Source: Bolinopsis microptera (Eukaryota; Ctenophora; Tentaculata; Lobata; Bolinopsidae). From it: a stretch of DNA of 64,000 bases. The notes below the pieces were generated by a model, which was not told where the DNA came from, did not search any database, and saw nothing but the letters and a program-made list of their open reading frames with translations. Position 1 is the first letter of the stretch, and each line of letters begins with the position of its first letter. The stretch covers positions 20,447,765-20,511,764 of the forward strand of contig NC_087074.1 in NCBI RefSeq assembly GCF_026151205.1, read 5' to 3'. Both the position numbers and the translations under genes were made by a program. Below, piece by piece: positions 12,592 through 24,300 of this stretch.

Positions 12592-13974
12592 ATGTCTAAT
12601 GCCAAGAGGTATGAGTCACTCAAAAACCAGCTGATGAACGATCTTCCACCTTCGATCAGTGAGAAGATCCCACATGCATGTGAAAAAGGTGCATCAAGCT
12701 GGCTGACCGGACTTCCCTATGAGAAGTACGGCTTTGTCTTGAACAAGCGAGGGTTCAAAGACGCGATAGCATTGAGATATGCTCTACCCATTGCCAACAT
12801 AGCCAAGAAATGCATTTGTGGCAAAGATAACACCTACAACCACATTCTTATTTGCAAGAAAGGGGGCTTTGTCAACAGCAGACACAACCGACTGAGAGAC
12901 ACTGTTGCAAGCATTCTTGAAAAAATCTGTAATGAGGTTGTTGTAGAGCCCACACTCCAGCCATGCACTGGAGAAAGCCTTCGCCCTGGTACCATTCTGG
13001 ATGATGGGGCAAGGCTCGACATAGCAGCTAGAGGTTTGTGGTCACCAATGGAGATGGCATTTTTTGATATCAGGGTTTTACACCCCGGAGCCAAATCCAA
13101 CGCTAATCACAACACCCCAGCAAAGATGTACAGCAAGCATGAAAGAGAGAAAGAAAGGAAATATGGAGACCGCTGTGTACAAATTGAAAAAGGAACCTGC
13201 AATGGCCTTGTATTCTCGACCACCGGAGGTATGGGCCCACAGGCTACCATGTTCCTTAAACGAGTAGCAACACTTCTGGCAGCCAAGACCAGCCAGGACA
13301 AAAGCCTCATTATGGCAAATCTAAGACGTCGTTTGAGGTTTGAGCTACTTAAGACAGTATTGATTGCAGTGAGAGGACACAGAGGACGGTATTATGAGAA
13401 AGCAATACCTGTTGACGAACTGTACCTAAATCTTGCACACACCACCAACGATGAAGACAGGGGTGATGATGTTGATGATGAAGATAATGAAGTTGATGAT
13501 GAGGCTGAGAATGTAGAGGAAGATGTTTCAGAAGAGTGAGCTGAAAAGAAGACAAGTTTCTATTCTAATTTATTGATTATTATATTTATTGAAATAAACA
13601 TATAATATCCATTACTCCAAGAGTGATGACAGGATATTTGAAATCATCCTAAATTACATTGGTATAAATTATTTACTTGACGGATGTTACTCGTCTAAAT
13701 TTCATCGAAGTAGCGCGCGCCGCTTTCTTCTCGAAATGGCCCGATGGCAAGTGCTACAAACTGGCGCGCTCCGGGCCAGACTGCAGACCAAATTAACAAT
13801 GGTCAAATTCACAATCACACAGCTACTACATACTATAGTAATCAGCGTCCAAAATACACCGAACCAGATCAATTTCATACCCAAAGGGCCTTTTCACAAG
13901 AATTTTCTTAAAATTTGGGCGATCGATTTAGTAGGAGCGCCCTTTACTAAATAAAATTGATCAAAAGACGGTTC

Positions 13975-14130
13975 ATGGTAATAATAAATCATTGTGCATT
14001 TGGAGGTTGTAAAACCGTGAGGGAAAAGACACCAGTAGCAGGAGAAGGTTTTTGGCTTTTCACTCCGTCCCAAGAGATGCAAAACGTCGAAAAATATTCA
14101 GGGTTCACATAGCCATGTGTCTACGCTTCA
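13975..14130 (+). pseudogene. THAP-like zinc-finger relic
   Basis: From the ATG at 13975 the frame reads 'NHCAFGGCKTVRE' (Cys-x4-Cys near the start, as in THAP C2CH fingers). A one-base frame change then leads to 'FHSVPRDAKRRKIF', which resembles the 'FHxFPxDxxxRxxW' segment of THAP domains. The two halves lie in different frames and no further coding follows. THAP domains occur in P-element-type transposases and host genes, and this could be a relic of either. Confidence 0.4.
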
Positions 14131-15391
14131 CATACAACATAGCCATGTGTATACGCAAGCTAAGCGAGAGGGCTCTGGTTAGAGCAAATGCCGGAGTAAC
14201 AAAACTGAAAACAAGCCCAGTTTCTTTTGTTCCGTAAAATTATATGCGTGCCGGACAAGGGTTGATCCATGTTACGTATCCCAAATATCAGAGATATATA
14301 TGGATACACCAGGAAGGAGCATCTCTGCGCGGCGTCAACCAATTAATGCGCGGCGTCAGTAAATTCACAAGTTGTCTTATTGTCCCATGGCGCTTTTCGG
14401 CGGCACGCGCTTCGCGCGCGAAAAGTGGCATGCAACGTATGTCAAGATAATGGCTTCCATGCTTTCCAGTCGTTTTAGGTAGTTAAAGACTTGGGGACTG
14501 GTTTCTATGACAAGTATCACCCACACTCTAACTCACTTTCGAGAAAAAATGTTTTCTTTTTGGAAATTTTGAGAAGTCTGTCGCTGTAAATGTAATACTT
14601 GTATAATTATAACCTACCAAGACGCGCACCGAGTTGGACTCGACAAATATTTTACGAGTATCACCCGTTAATGTAATACCGATACTTCAGTCATTTTAAA
14701 CCATGAACGTCTTTGGATGATTTTTTTGAGCGTGCTAATGGAGCTAAATCACTCTACAGTCTATCTTCGAGATTGTTCTAAAATTAACTGTGTGTTAAAT
14801 CCAGAAGGATATTACATATTTTATCTAATAGGCAACAAAACATTTTCTTTAGGGTAACTTAAATGGTTGGTATGGTAAATAAACATTAGCTGTATTACTT
14901 ATACTACTAAACGCAAAACGTATAAATACTTTCAAACTTAACTTACGACTAAAATATCATTACACTTTTAAAAATTAGGCTCAGTTGAAACACAGAAAAG
15001 GTTCACATTTGAAGTAGATTAACGCTGTCAAACCTCAGTTTAACTAATAAAAGTAACGTTGCTGAACTTGAGCAAGTGCTACTCACTTAAATTCAACAGT
15101 GTAACTTAAGTATAAAGCGCACAAATAATATAAGAACACAAGCGATAAAATTAATACTAAATCTAATTTTCCGCTAAAAATGGCTTACTTCCCCGGCTCA
15201 ACACAAGAGTGAATACTAACTGTAGGAACGGACACAAATGTGAACATCTTATTCATAAAATACTATTCTAGAAAACATCTGACTATATTATAATAATATC
15301 AATTATCAGTAGCATGATGCATGGGTCACATACGAGGGATCATCAGGGAATTTGATTAATAAATAGCATGTTCTAAGATTCAAATAAGATG
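14131..15391. other. No gene recognised
   Basis: AT-rich spacer between the THAP-like relic and the 3' end of the CXXC-PHD gene. It includes a short duplicated motif (CATAGCCATGTGT, about 14110 and 14140). No coding signal is supported. Confidence 0.45.
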
Positions 15392-18300
15392 TCAAAAGAT
15401 AAAACTGATTGACCGTTTCTTACGAATAGTTCTCATGGAATACGTTCTGAGAGGAGGTTCACATCCTCTAACTGAACCTCCTATATTCTCGTCATTAATC
15501 TTCTTCCCTTCAGTATCCCGTGCACTATTCTGATATTTTACTAATTTAGTGACAGCTTTTAAAGAAGCTGCACCTCTCTTAGTACCACGCTTTTTGTTCT
15601 GCTTTAGTGAAGATGATGTAAGGGATCTAGGGAGGGGCGCCACTGATCCAGGTACAACATTCTGAACGCTGAAAAACACAACACCAAGTCTGGGGTAAGG
15701 AGATAAATCGTTTTCAGGAGCAGGGAACCGGAACAGTATAGGGTAGCTGAGTCTGGAGGAGAGAAGCATCTCCGTCTGGGACAGAACACCTGACATTGCC
15801 AGAGTAGGGTCCGGAACTGAGGTGATATCAGAGTCAGCAGGTACGTAGCTCTTTGTTAGAGAGGGAGAACAAATAGGGCGAGGACTGGATATGATATCAG
15901 AGTCAGCAGGTACGTAGCTCTTTGTTAGAGAGGGAGAACAAATAGGGCGAGGACTGGATATGATATCAGAGTCAGCAGGTACGTAGCTCTTTGTTAGGGA
16001 GGGAGAACAAATAGGGCGAGGACTGGTTATGGTTCCGTATCTTCCTGGTAACAGGCAGTTGTTTAATATGTGGGGTGACTTTACCAGACCTGCTTTAGGA
16101 ACGGTTATACTGTTTTTGAGTGTGTCCAACACTGCTCGCAGGTTAGGACAGCTATTTTGTAGAACAGAAGACTGGTTTTTAGGTGTTAGTGTCGGAACAT
16201 TATCCCTTGAAGAACAAAGTCCTGGGTTCCAGGTGTTGTGTTTATTAGGAAGAGGTGGAGTTACTGTGGCCACTGTTGGGGGCGGAAGTTTCGGAAGCGG
16301 CACAAAACACAGCATGTTACGGTAAAGTGTTTCCAGTGGTCTTAGATGTCGGTATATCGTGAGGGGGTGGGTCACCTGAAATATAGGTTGTTGTCAGCAT
16401 CATTTGGACACAAAACTATGACAAAATTATCTGAACAACTATAAAAATATAAAAACACTATATATGAACAATTAATAAACCAAATTTGATGAACTCAAAA
16501 TAGACTATATTTTATGTACACAACTATAACTGCATTATCTGAACAACTTATACAACATTAAATTAACAACTAAGACATGCGAATACAAGGTTAGACAGAT
16601 GACAAAGTTATACAGATGACAAGATTAGACAGATGATAAGGTTAGACAGATGACAAGATTAGACAGATGACACGATTAGACAAATGACAAGGTTAGACAG
16701 ATGACAAGATTAGACAGATGACAAGGTTAGACAGATGACAAGGTAAGACCGATGACAAGATTAGACAGATGACAAGGTTAGACAGATGACAAGGTAAGAC
16801 CGATGACAAAGTTATACAGATGACAAGATTAGACAGATGACAAGATTAGACAGATGACAAGATTAGACAGATGACAAGGTTAGACAGATGACAAGGTTAG
16901 ACAAATGACAAGATTGGACAAATGAAAAGGTTAGACAAATGACAAGGTCAGACAGATGACAAGGTTAGACAGATGACAAGGTTAGACAAATGACAAGATT
17001 GGACAAATGACAAGATTAGACAAATGACAAGATTGGACAAATGACAAGATTAGACAAATGACAAGATTAGACAGATGACAAGATTAGACAGATGACAAGG
17101 TTAGACAAATGACAAGATTAGACAGATGACAAGATTAGACAAATGACAAGATTAGACAGATGACAAGATTAGACAGATGACAAGATTAGACAGATGACAA
17201 GGTTAGACAAATGACAAGATTAGGCAGATGACAAGGTTAGACAGATGACAAGATTAGACACATGACAAGATTAGACAGATGACAAGGTTAGACAGATGAC
17301 AAGATTAGACAGATGACAAGGTTAGACAGATGACAAGATTAGACAGATGACAAGATTAGACAAATGACAAGATTAGACAAATGACAAGATTAGACAAATG
17401 ACAAGATTAGACAGATGACAAGGTTAGACAAATGACAAGATTAGACAAATGACAAGATTAGACAGATGACAAGGTTAGACAGATGACAAGATTAGACAGA
17501 TGACAAGGTTAGACAGATGACAAGATTAGACAGATGACAAGGTTAGACAGATGACAACTGTACCTCATACCGATGGAAGTCTGGTAAGGGTTACAACAGG
17601 TTGTATTTTCTGTAAGGTTAAGGGGGGAGGGGCCCCAGCACCATACGCTAGATTTGAAGAGCTGGAACTTTCCTCACACCCCTCTTTACCGAGGGTATCA
17701 GTAGTTGTAGATGCTTGCGGAGTGATAGAATCTGACCTGTCCGATTGTTCTGGAGTATTCTGAGGTTCTGAACTAGAATTTGATGGTTTTAGCTCGGAGG
17801 CTGAGTTCACATTGTTACTGAGGAGAGGGACTCTATTTCCAAACTTATTGGAGTCCTTTAGCTCAAGTCTAGGCAGTCTGACTGACTTTAACGCACTGAT
17901 GGAAGGCCCGGCAAGTAAGGGTAGTTTACTGGGACTTATCAAAGATTTGGTTTCTAGAACAGTCTTTGCCTGTTTTAGTATCTCTCTCTTTATCACTACT
18001 TTGGGTTGGAACTTACTGAACTGAAAAAGATTTGAATGAGTATTGTTAGTAAGTTTTGTGGTAGTAACCTATTAACCTAATAGTAACCTAGTAGCTAGAT
18101 AATAACCTGGTAGCCAGCTAGAAACCTGGTAACCAGATAGTATCCTAGTAACCAGATAGTAACCTAACAACTACAGATATTACTCACGATGTTACTGGTA
18201 GGCGTGGGGGTTGTTTCAGGTTGTTTTTCTGTTCGTGTAGCAGGAGTCGCCGCTAATTTAGAAAACTGAAAATATTGTAGAGCCAACTTTTCTTGTGAGA

Positions 18301-21300
18301 ACTGTTTGTTGTCAAACAATTATAATTTATACAATTATCCTACAATAAGAGGAGTGTGGGTTTTACAGAGTTAATTTTCAATGTTAACCGGAACTAATGT
18401 CGAGATTAGTTCTTACGTGACTCTTATAATTTTAATAATTTACTAATACTACACAGTATATTGTAACATCTCGGTGACGCGGGGTAAACAAAGAAACTAA
18501 CAATGTTGCCGACAGGATTAGTAGCAAAGTTGGTGTAGGGGACAGATAGAGTTACGGGGACTGCAACATTTCGGTGGGGAACTTCTAGAGTCAGAGGAAT
18601 ACCGTACTTCTGTTGCTGGGGTGGAATCACGTGACTTTAGTAACCAGCTAGTAACCTAGTAACCAGCTAGTAACCTAGTAACCAGCTAGTAATCACGTGA
18701 CTTAACAAAACTACAATAGCTTTGTCTTTTATCATTAAAATAAAATTATAACGTTAACGTAAGGTCCGTGTAAGCGAAAGTGAAAGCGAAAGTGAAAGCG
18801 AAAGTGAAATTACCCGTTGCTGGAGACAAGGTTTGCACCTCCATCTCCACATGATGGTTAGCTCCTGGTCGGTGGGAGACAGTGTACTGACCGGTTCTGT
18901 CTGACATGCCCAGTGGAGGGTAATGTTACAGTTCCAACATGTCATCATAGGGTCTGAAAAGAGAGTAATTCTGATACATTGCTTTCTTTACCCGATCATA
19001 GTATTTAAGCAAAACATAATATCCGTAAATTCTCGATTCTTTTGGCTCTTGGTGAAGACTGAAGCGTGTTTGCTCCAGATTTTCCACAAAAATATATTAT
19101 TGGTAAGGTTCATTATCTGTTTCGAGCACCATGATCAGACCTTTTTGTGGTTACAAGTAATTGGGTGTAACTAAGTGACTGACTGGAAGCTGGGATGAAG
19201 CCAGGTACCTTGGCTGGAACAGAGTAGAATAGATAGAGATAGTTCACATATTAGCTAAGCCCATTCATTTTAGAACTGCTCACCCTCGCTTAACCACAAT
19301 GTATAGAAATCACAATTTTCCTAACCCTCTCCTCTCAGGCTCTCCCCCTTCGTGGGGTTGCCTAATTTCATAGGGGAATGATCCTATAAAGACAGTATAA
19401 ATTTGACTAAAGGTTCAATATTCATATATTGTAGAGTCTCCTGCTTTGTTGTGGTAAGCAAACCCGTTGCTAACTCCCCATAAACTGAGTATTAAAACTA
19501 AGGCCATTATGTCATTAGAAAAGACCGATTACCCTAGGTAAGAAGGTAAGAGCGTCGATGCGACCTTGAGCGTGAGAGAGCTGGATCATTGGTTGTATTT
19601 CTAGAACACTCTTAACGATTAAGTTGAGCAAGGCACTGTGATGCAAAGCATGTTTTTTTTGATATTCCCTCAATTTATTTCGCTCGTATCTAAATCTTAC
19701 CCTTGCCCGTACGTTACCCTTGTTTATTTTAACCGACCCTGACATATGGGGGTGATTTGAGGTATCCCGCATAGCAAATGAAGCGGTATGTAGTACAATA
19801 CAAAACAAGTCACAGTAGATGTTGGAAGGTGTATTTACAGTTGCTTCCTAGCTGTTCCTTAGTTTCCCTGGTCTTTTCTTGCCTTCTTCGAGCTGTAAAT
19901 GAGCCATGAGGCCAAGTAGACGTTTTCGTGATAAACTGTAAAACCTCTCTGTACCGGGTTTCTCGCGGTATAAAACGTTTCATATACCGCATTAAGGGCC
20001 ATATAATATACACGTATTGTGTCGTATTGTGATTGAATACAGCTCGATATGTACTTACATCACCCACCAAATGCGATATGAACAACTCGGTTTGATTGTT
20101 GAGGAAAAGAGGTCTGGTAAGGTAGGCCGGTTTAGATTAGAACAATTGACGGTACATATTATACAGAAAGGTTTTATTTATTACAAATGTGATTATCTTA
20201 ATCCCACTGATTCATCATTGAAATCAATAAAACGATAGTACAGCAGGCTATTGGTTCGATCTTGACTGTGCCATTGGTGCAGTTTCTGTGAAAATCGATA
20301 AGGCTGTATTGTAATTAGTTATGAAACTCTAATATCGTATGGTTTACGTTTTTCAGTTTCAGACCTTTCCACTTAGTAATTCCTGATTACTAAAATCAGC
20401 CGAGATTTACTGAACTCCGACTACAAATATTGGTTATTTAAGTATTCTTGAAACGAAAAAATTCAAGAAGTTTTTTGAAAAGCATTTTTCTCCGCGTTTC
20501 ATGCAATTTGATCACTTTTGGCGAAAAAAAATTTAGAATTTTCGAAAAAAAATATAAGTGACAAATTTTCAAAGATTTTCGAAAAACTGCTTTTCTCCGT
20601 GTTTTAAGCTATTCCGATAATTTTGAGCCAAAAAAACTGAAGATATTCGACAAACAAGAAAGGTGGTAAAAAGTGGTAAAAGTGGCAAAAAGTGGCCTTA
20701 AGACACGTGGAAAAGTTTGGAAAAGTTGGTCAGCCATAAAGGGCACCTAATGGGACTCAAAAACGTCAAAAATCCTTAGAAAGCTTCTGCCTTCTTGTGT
20801 CGGCAGATCGATTTTTTCAGACGGATCTGTCTGTACTAATAAGTAGGATCTCAGACCTTAGTTTAAGAACAAACATCTCCCACAAGCGTCTGCTTGTCCG
20901 CGGCCGGACAATGGACCCCTGAATGACCATTTAGCCATCTGGGACAATGCTTACATTACCCATTAGAACAAGATGGTGCTGCCAGATAGGAGCATAAAAG
21001 AGTAGCACCTCTGTTTTGTAGAGGGCGTGTCTGTCCGGAGACACAGAATACTTTTACTACTAAATAATATTACTCTTTAACAGTTCGCTCTTTCACCACC
21101 CCATTCTTGTAAGGAAGTTATTGTATATATTTACAAAGTTGCTTCATATGTGTATATTAAGAGGGATTAAGAGGGATGGCAGGGTCTCATTAGGAGGGCT
21201 TATGAGTGTAGTTATCGTTAGAAAAACTATAATAATACCCCTAGCTACCTTTAAATGTATCACACAATACGATTAGCTCCTTACCGTTAGAAAAAACTAT

Positions 21301-24300
21301 AATAATACCCCTGGCTATCTTTAAATGTACCACAGAATACGATTAGCTCCTTCCCTTCGTATAATAATACCCCTAGCTACCTTTAAATGTATCACACAAT
21401 ACGATTAGCTCCTTCCCTTCGTATAATAATACCCCTAGCTACCTTTAAATGTATCACACAATACGATTAGCTCCTTACCGTTAGAAAAAACTATAATAAT
21501 ACCCCTGGCTATCTTTAAATGTACCACAGAATACGATTAGCTCCTTCCCTTCGTATAATAATACCCCTAGCTACCTTTAAATGTATCACACAATACGATT
21601 AGCTCCTTCCCTTCGTATAATAATACCCCTAGCTACCTTTAAATGTATCACACAATACGATTAGCTCCTTCCCTTCGTATAATAATACCCCTAGCTACCT
21701 TTAAATGTATCACACAATACGATTAGCTCCTTACCGTTAGAAAAAACTATAATAATACCCCTGGCTATCTTTAAATGTACCACAGAATACGATTAGCTCC
21801 TTCCCTTCGTATAATAATACCCCTAGCTACCTTTAAATGTATCACACAATACGATTAGCTCCTTCCCTTCGTATAATAATACCCCTAGCTACCTTTAAAT
21901 GTATCACACAATACGATTAGCTCCTTCCCTTCGTATAATAATACCCCTAGCTACCTTTAAATGTATCACACAATACGATTAGCTCCTTCGTATGGGACCG
22001 CACGTGCATGCTGGGTAATGAGTTTGCTTATGACTATGTAACGTTGGGGGTTGGGATAGACACACCAGTTATCAGCATAGTAGCTTACTCTTATTGGTTA
22101 CCTACTACTGATTCTAAACGATAATGACTACAGTAATTGCAAATCTAACGGGTTTCATCAAACATAGGAATATGTTTGAGATGCAGATGTTTCAATAAGT
22201 TCGGGTCACGAACCAAACTGTAAGTATAGTGTTACCGTGCCCTCAGTTATCTCTTTATCTCTAACCAGTTAGGACGTCGTCCAGCTGTTACACCTACAAA
22301 ATTGCTTGCATACTCATTTGGGAAGGTGGCCAACTGCCAAGTCCTTGTAATGAAATCACTAGTCCCAGTGCAAGCGGCAGATCTCCAGATTCGACACGAT
22401 CTATCTACCACGTGTTTTATGGCTATCTTGTCGGGTTACCGGATGGAGATTCAGTTTGGTAGGTTCCTACTTCTGCTTAAATTTCGAACAAAGACTTAAA
22501 GAAGGCATTTGCTTGTACGGCGTCGAATGCCCCCTCAATGTCCCGCCTATCCATTTCATCGATCGGGCAGCATTTACAAACAAAATGACTGCGGTTATTT
22601 CCAGGGCTTTTAGGTCACAATATGGATTGATAGCTGTGTATTATTTTCACACAATTATCTCCTTATCATCACGCGTGTCCTCTTCATACAGCAAAATTAG
22701 GGTAAAATGCAAGGTTTAGTGCTTTGAAATATCATTAAATAAATACACAGAAAATAATTTCAGGCCTGACCGTTTTTGGGCATTTTTTACAGTTTAAAAC
22801 CCCCTCCCAACTTTTAAAGATAAATAAAACTTACTGAGTTTCCAGTCTGATTGAGAGAGACTACACCGTACACAAGAAGTGCTCCTCTCCTCCACATGGA
22901 ATATCTGCTGCTGCAAAGTGTATTATAACTAATCTCCTTATATATGGGCATTTTAAAATGAACACCGTTCATTGAACACAACATATGGCTGCGTGGGGGA
23001 TGTTATGCACTTTTGCTTTCCAGAAATCAGCCACTGATATGATAACAGTAAAATAATGAACTTGTAAACAGTGCAAATAAACAGTGCAAATAAACAGTGC
23101 AAATAAACAGTGCAAATAAACAGTGCTATTACTATTAGTATTGAACAGCATGATATTGTTACACCCCATTAAGAACAGCTTCAGCAAAGTAAAGGATTAA
23201 AATCACACCGCCCAAAATCAGACACACGTCACAGACCACGTTTAACACGTGTAACACTTTACAGACCACGTTTAACACGTGTAACACTTTACAGAACACG
23301 TGACACACGTGACACAACACGTGACACACGTGACACAACACAACAAAAGTGCAGTTTAAGCTGATTACTAGAGTGCTAACTTACATGATCATTGCCTGTC
23401 AAAAACTTTGGTGCACCCTAATAGTGAGTGATCAGAAGGGAATCAACAAAACTAATTAAAAACTAATTAAAAACTAATTAAAAACTAATTAAAAACTAAT
23501 TAAAAACGGTAAATAACGTTAAATAAAGTAGAGTATTTGTAGTAGTGTTGGTGATGCTTGAGTGAGTCACAAGATAACAATTTCAGACACGTGGTGATTA
23601 ATTAATTTAAGGCACTTGATAAGCTAGTCAATGGCTTTCGAGGAAAACGCTGGATAAAATTATTATATATATTATATTATTAAGAAACTGTTTACACCAT
23701 TAAAATATTCAAAACCCCTAAAAGAAATCAAGTCATCCTAAAATGGTGATCAGTACAGATCAAGACAGCTAGAGTTAAAATTTGTTTCTCCAAGCAACTC
23801 TATCATCGGCTAATATCTTAAGCTTATTAAGATCATTCAAAGAGTTAAGTTTTAAACCTCTACGGGTCAAATCATTCACAATTATCTTGAACAAATTCTT
23901 ACGATGCGCACCGACGCGCCCTTTACAGTTTGTTGTGACAGCAAACTTTAACGCTAATGCAGCGGGGGAGTCATCAGCACTACGCAAGATATGACCTAGG
24001 AGCTTCCACCTAGCTTTAGGGACACGATCTGATAGCTTTACTGAGTTACATCTTAGGTATAAGTTTGCATTGGATATTGTTCCATGAGGCCAATAAATGT
24101 TCAGTAATGATCTAAGGTGTTTTCTATGGCAAATGTCTAGTTTTTCTAGTGACTTTGCAGTAGGACACCAACTACTGCAATTGTACATGATGATTGATAC
24201 AATTTGGGCTTCGTATACTGCTATCTTTCTGGTAACGGAGATATTCTGCTGAGACCAGATCTTGGTGAACTTATAGAAGGCATTGTTCCCAGCAATGCAT

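Larger units (their letters stand above)
8446..13539 (+). pseudogene. PHD-PHD-reverse transcriptase-endonuclease polyprotein, broken
   Basis: In order: a zinc finger of PHD type (Cys/His from about residue 11 to 49), a second PHD finger (about residues 82-130), and a reverse transcriptase with motif A 'LLVDADNAFNRLN', motif B 'TTQGDNCASAF' (N where P is usual) and catalytic 'WFADDSG'. After these come a Cys/His motif ('CICGKDN', then 'HILICKKGG' and 'RHNRLRD') and a PD-(D/E)XK-like block ('GARLDIAARG', 'AFFDIRVLHPG') ending in an acidic tail. The reading frame shifts by one base near 10478, and the following segment (to 10973) keeps the same protein's sequence. A nested insertion at 10974-12591 then splits it, and the frame resumes exactly at 12592. 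PHD fingers would suit reading of histone tails, and the RT and nuclease target-primed insertion; those roles are inferred from the families. Confidence 0.75.
8411..13635 (+). mobile_element. PHD-RT-endonuclease non-LTR retrotransposon copy
   Basis: The copy is bounded by a 16-bp direct repeat (ATTTGAAATCATCCTA) at 8395-8410 and 13636-13651, which reads as a target-site duplication. It has no LTRs and no poly(A) tail, and the 5' leader before the ATG is about 35 bp. It carries one long coding region (8446-13539) broken by a frameshift and a nested insertion. The ORF begins almost at the left junction, so the copy is probably nearly full length. The clade is not certain; a C-terminal nuclease-like domain points away from the APE-type clades. 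Confidence 0.7.
7621..13753. mobile_element. TIR element hosting a retrotransposon
   Basis: Bases 7621-7692 and 13677-13753 are inverted copies of each other, about 88% alike over 72-75 bp. Shared blocks include CACTTGCCAT, CATTTCGAGAAG and GACGAGTAACATCCGTCAA. The 16-bp target duplication of the inner retrotransposon (8395-8410 and 13636-13651) lies inside these TIRs. The original element was therefore about 0.9 kb (7621-8410 joined to 13652-13753) and non-coding, so a MITE-type DNA transposon later hit by a retrotransposon. The outer target duplication was not identified and the family is unknown. Confidence 0.65.

Noticed and set aside
20790..21060. Possible LTR with a TATA-like box
   Set aside because: No second copy, no TG...CA ends and no internal gag-pol nearby.
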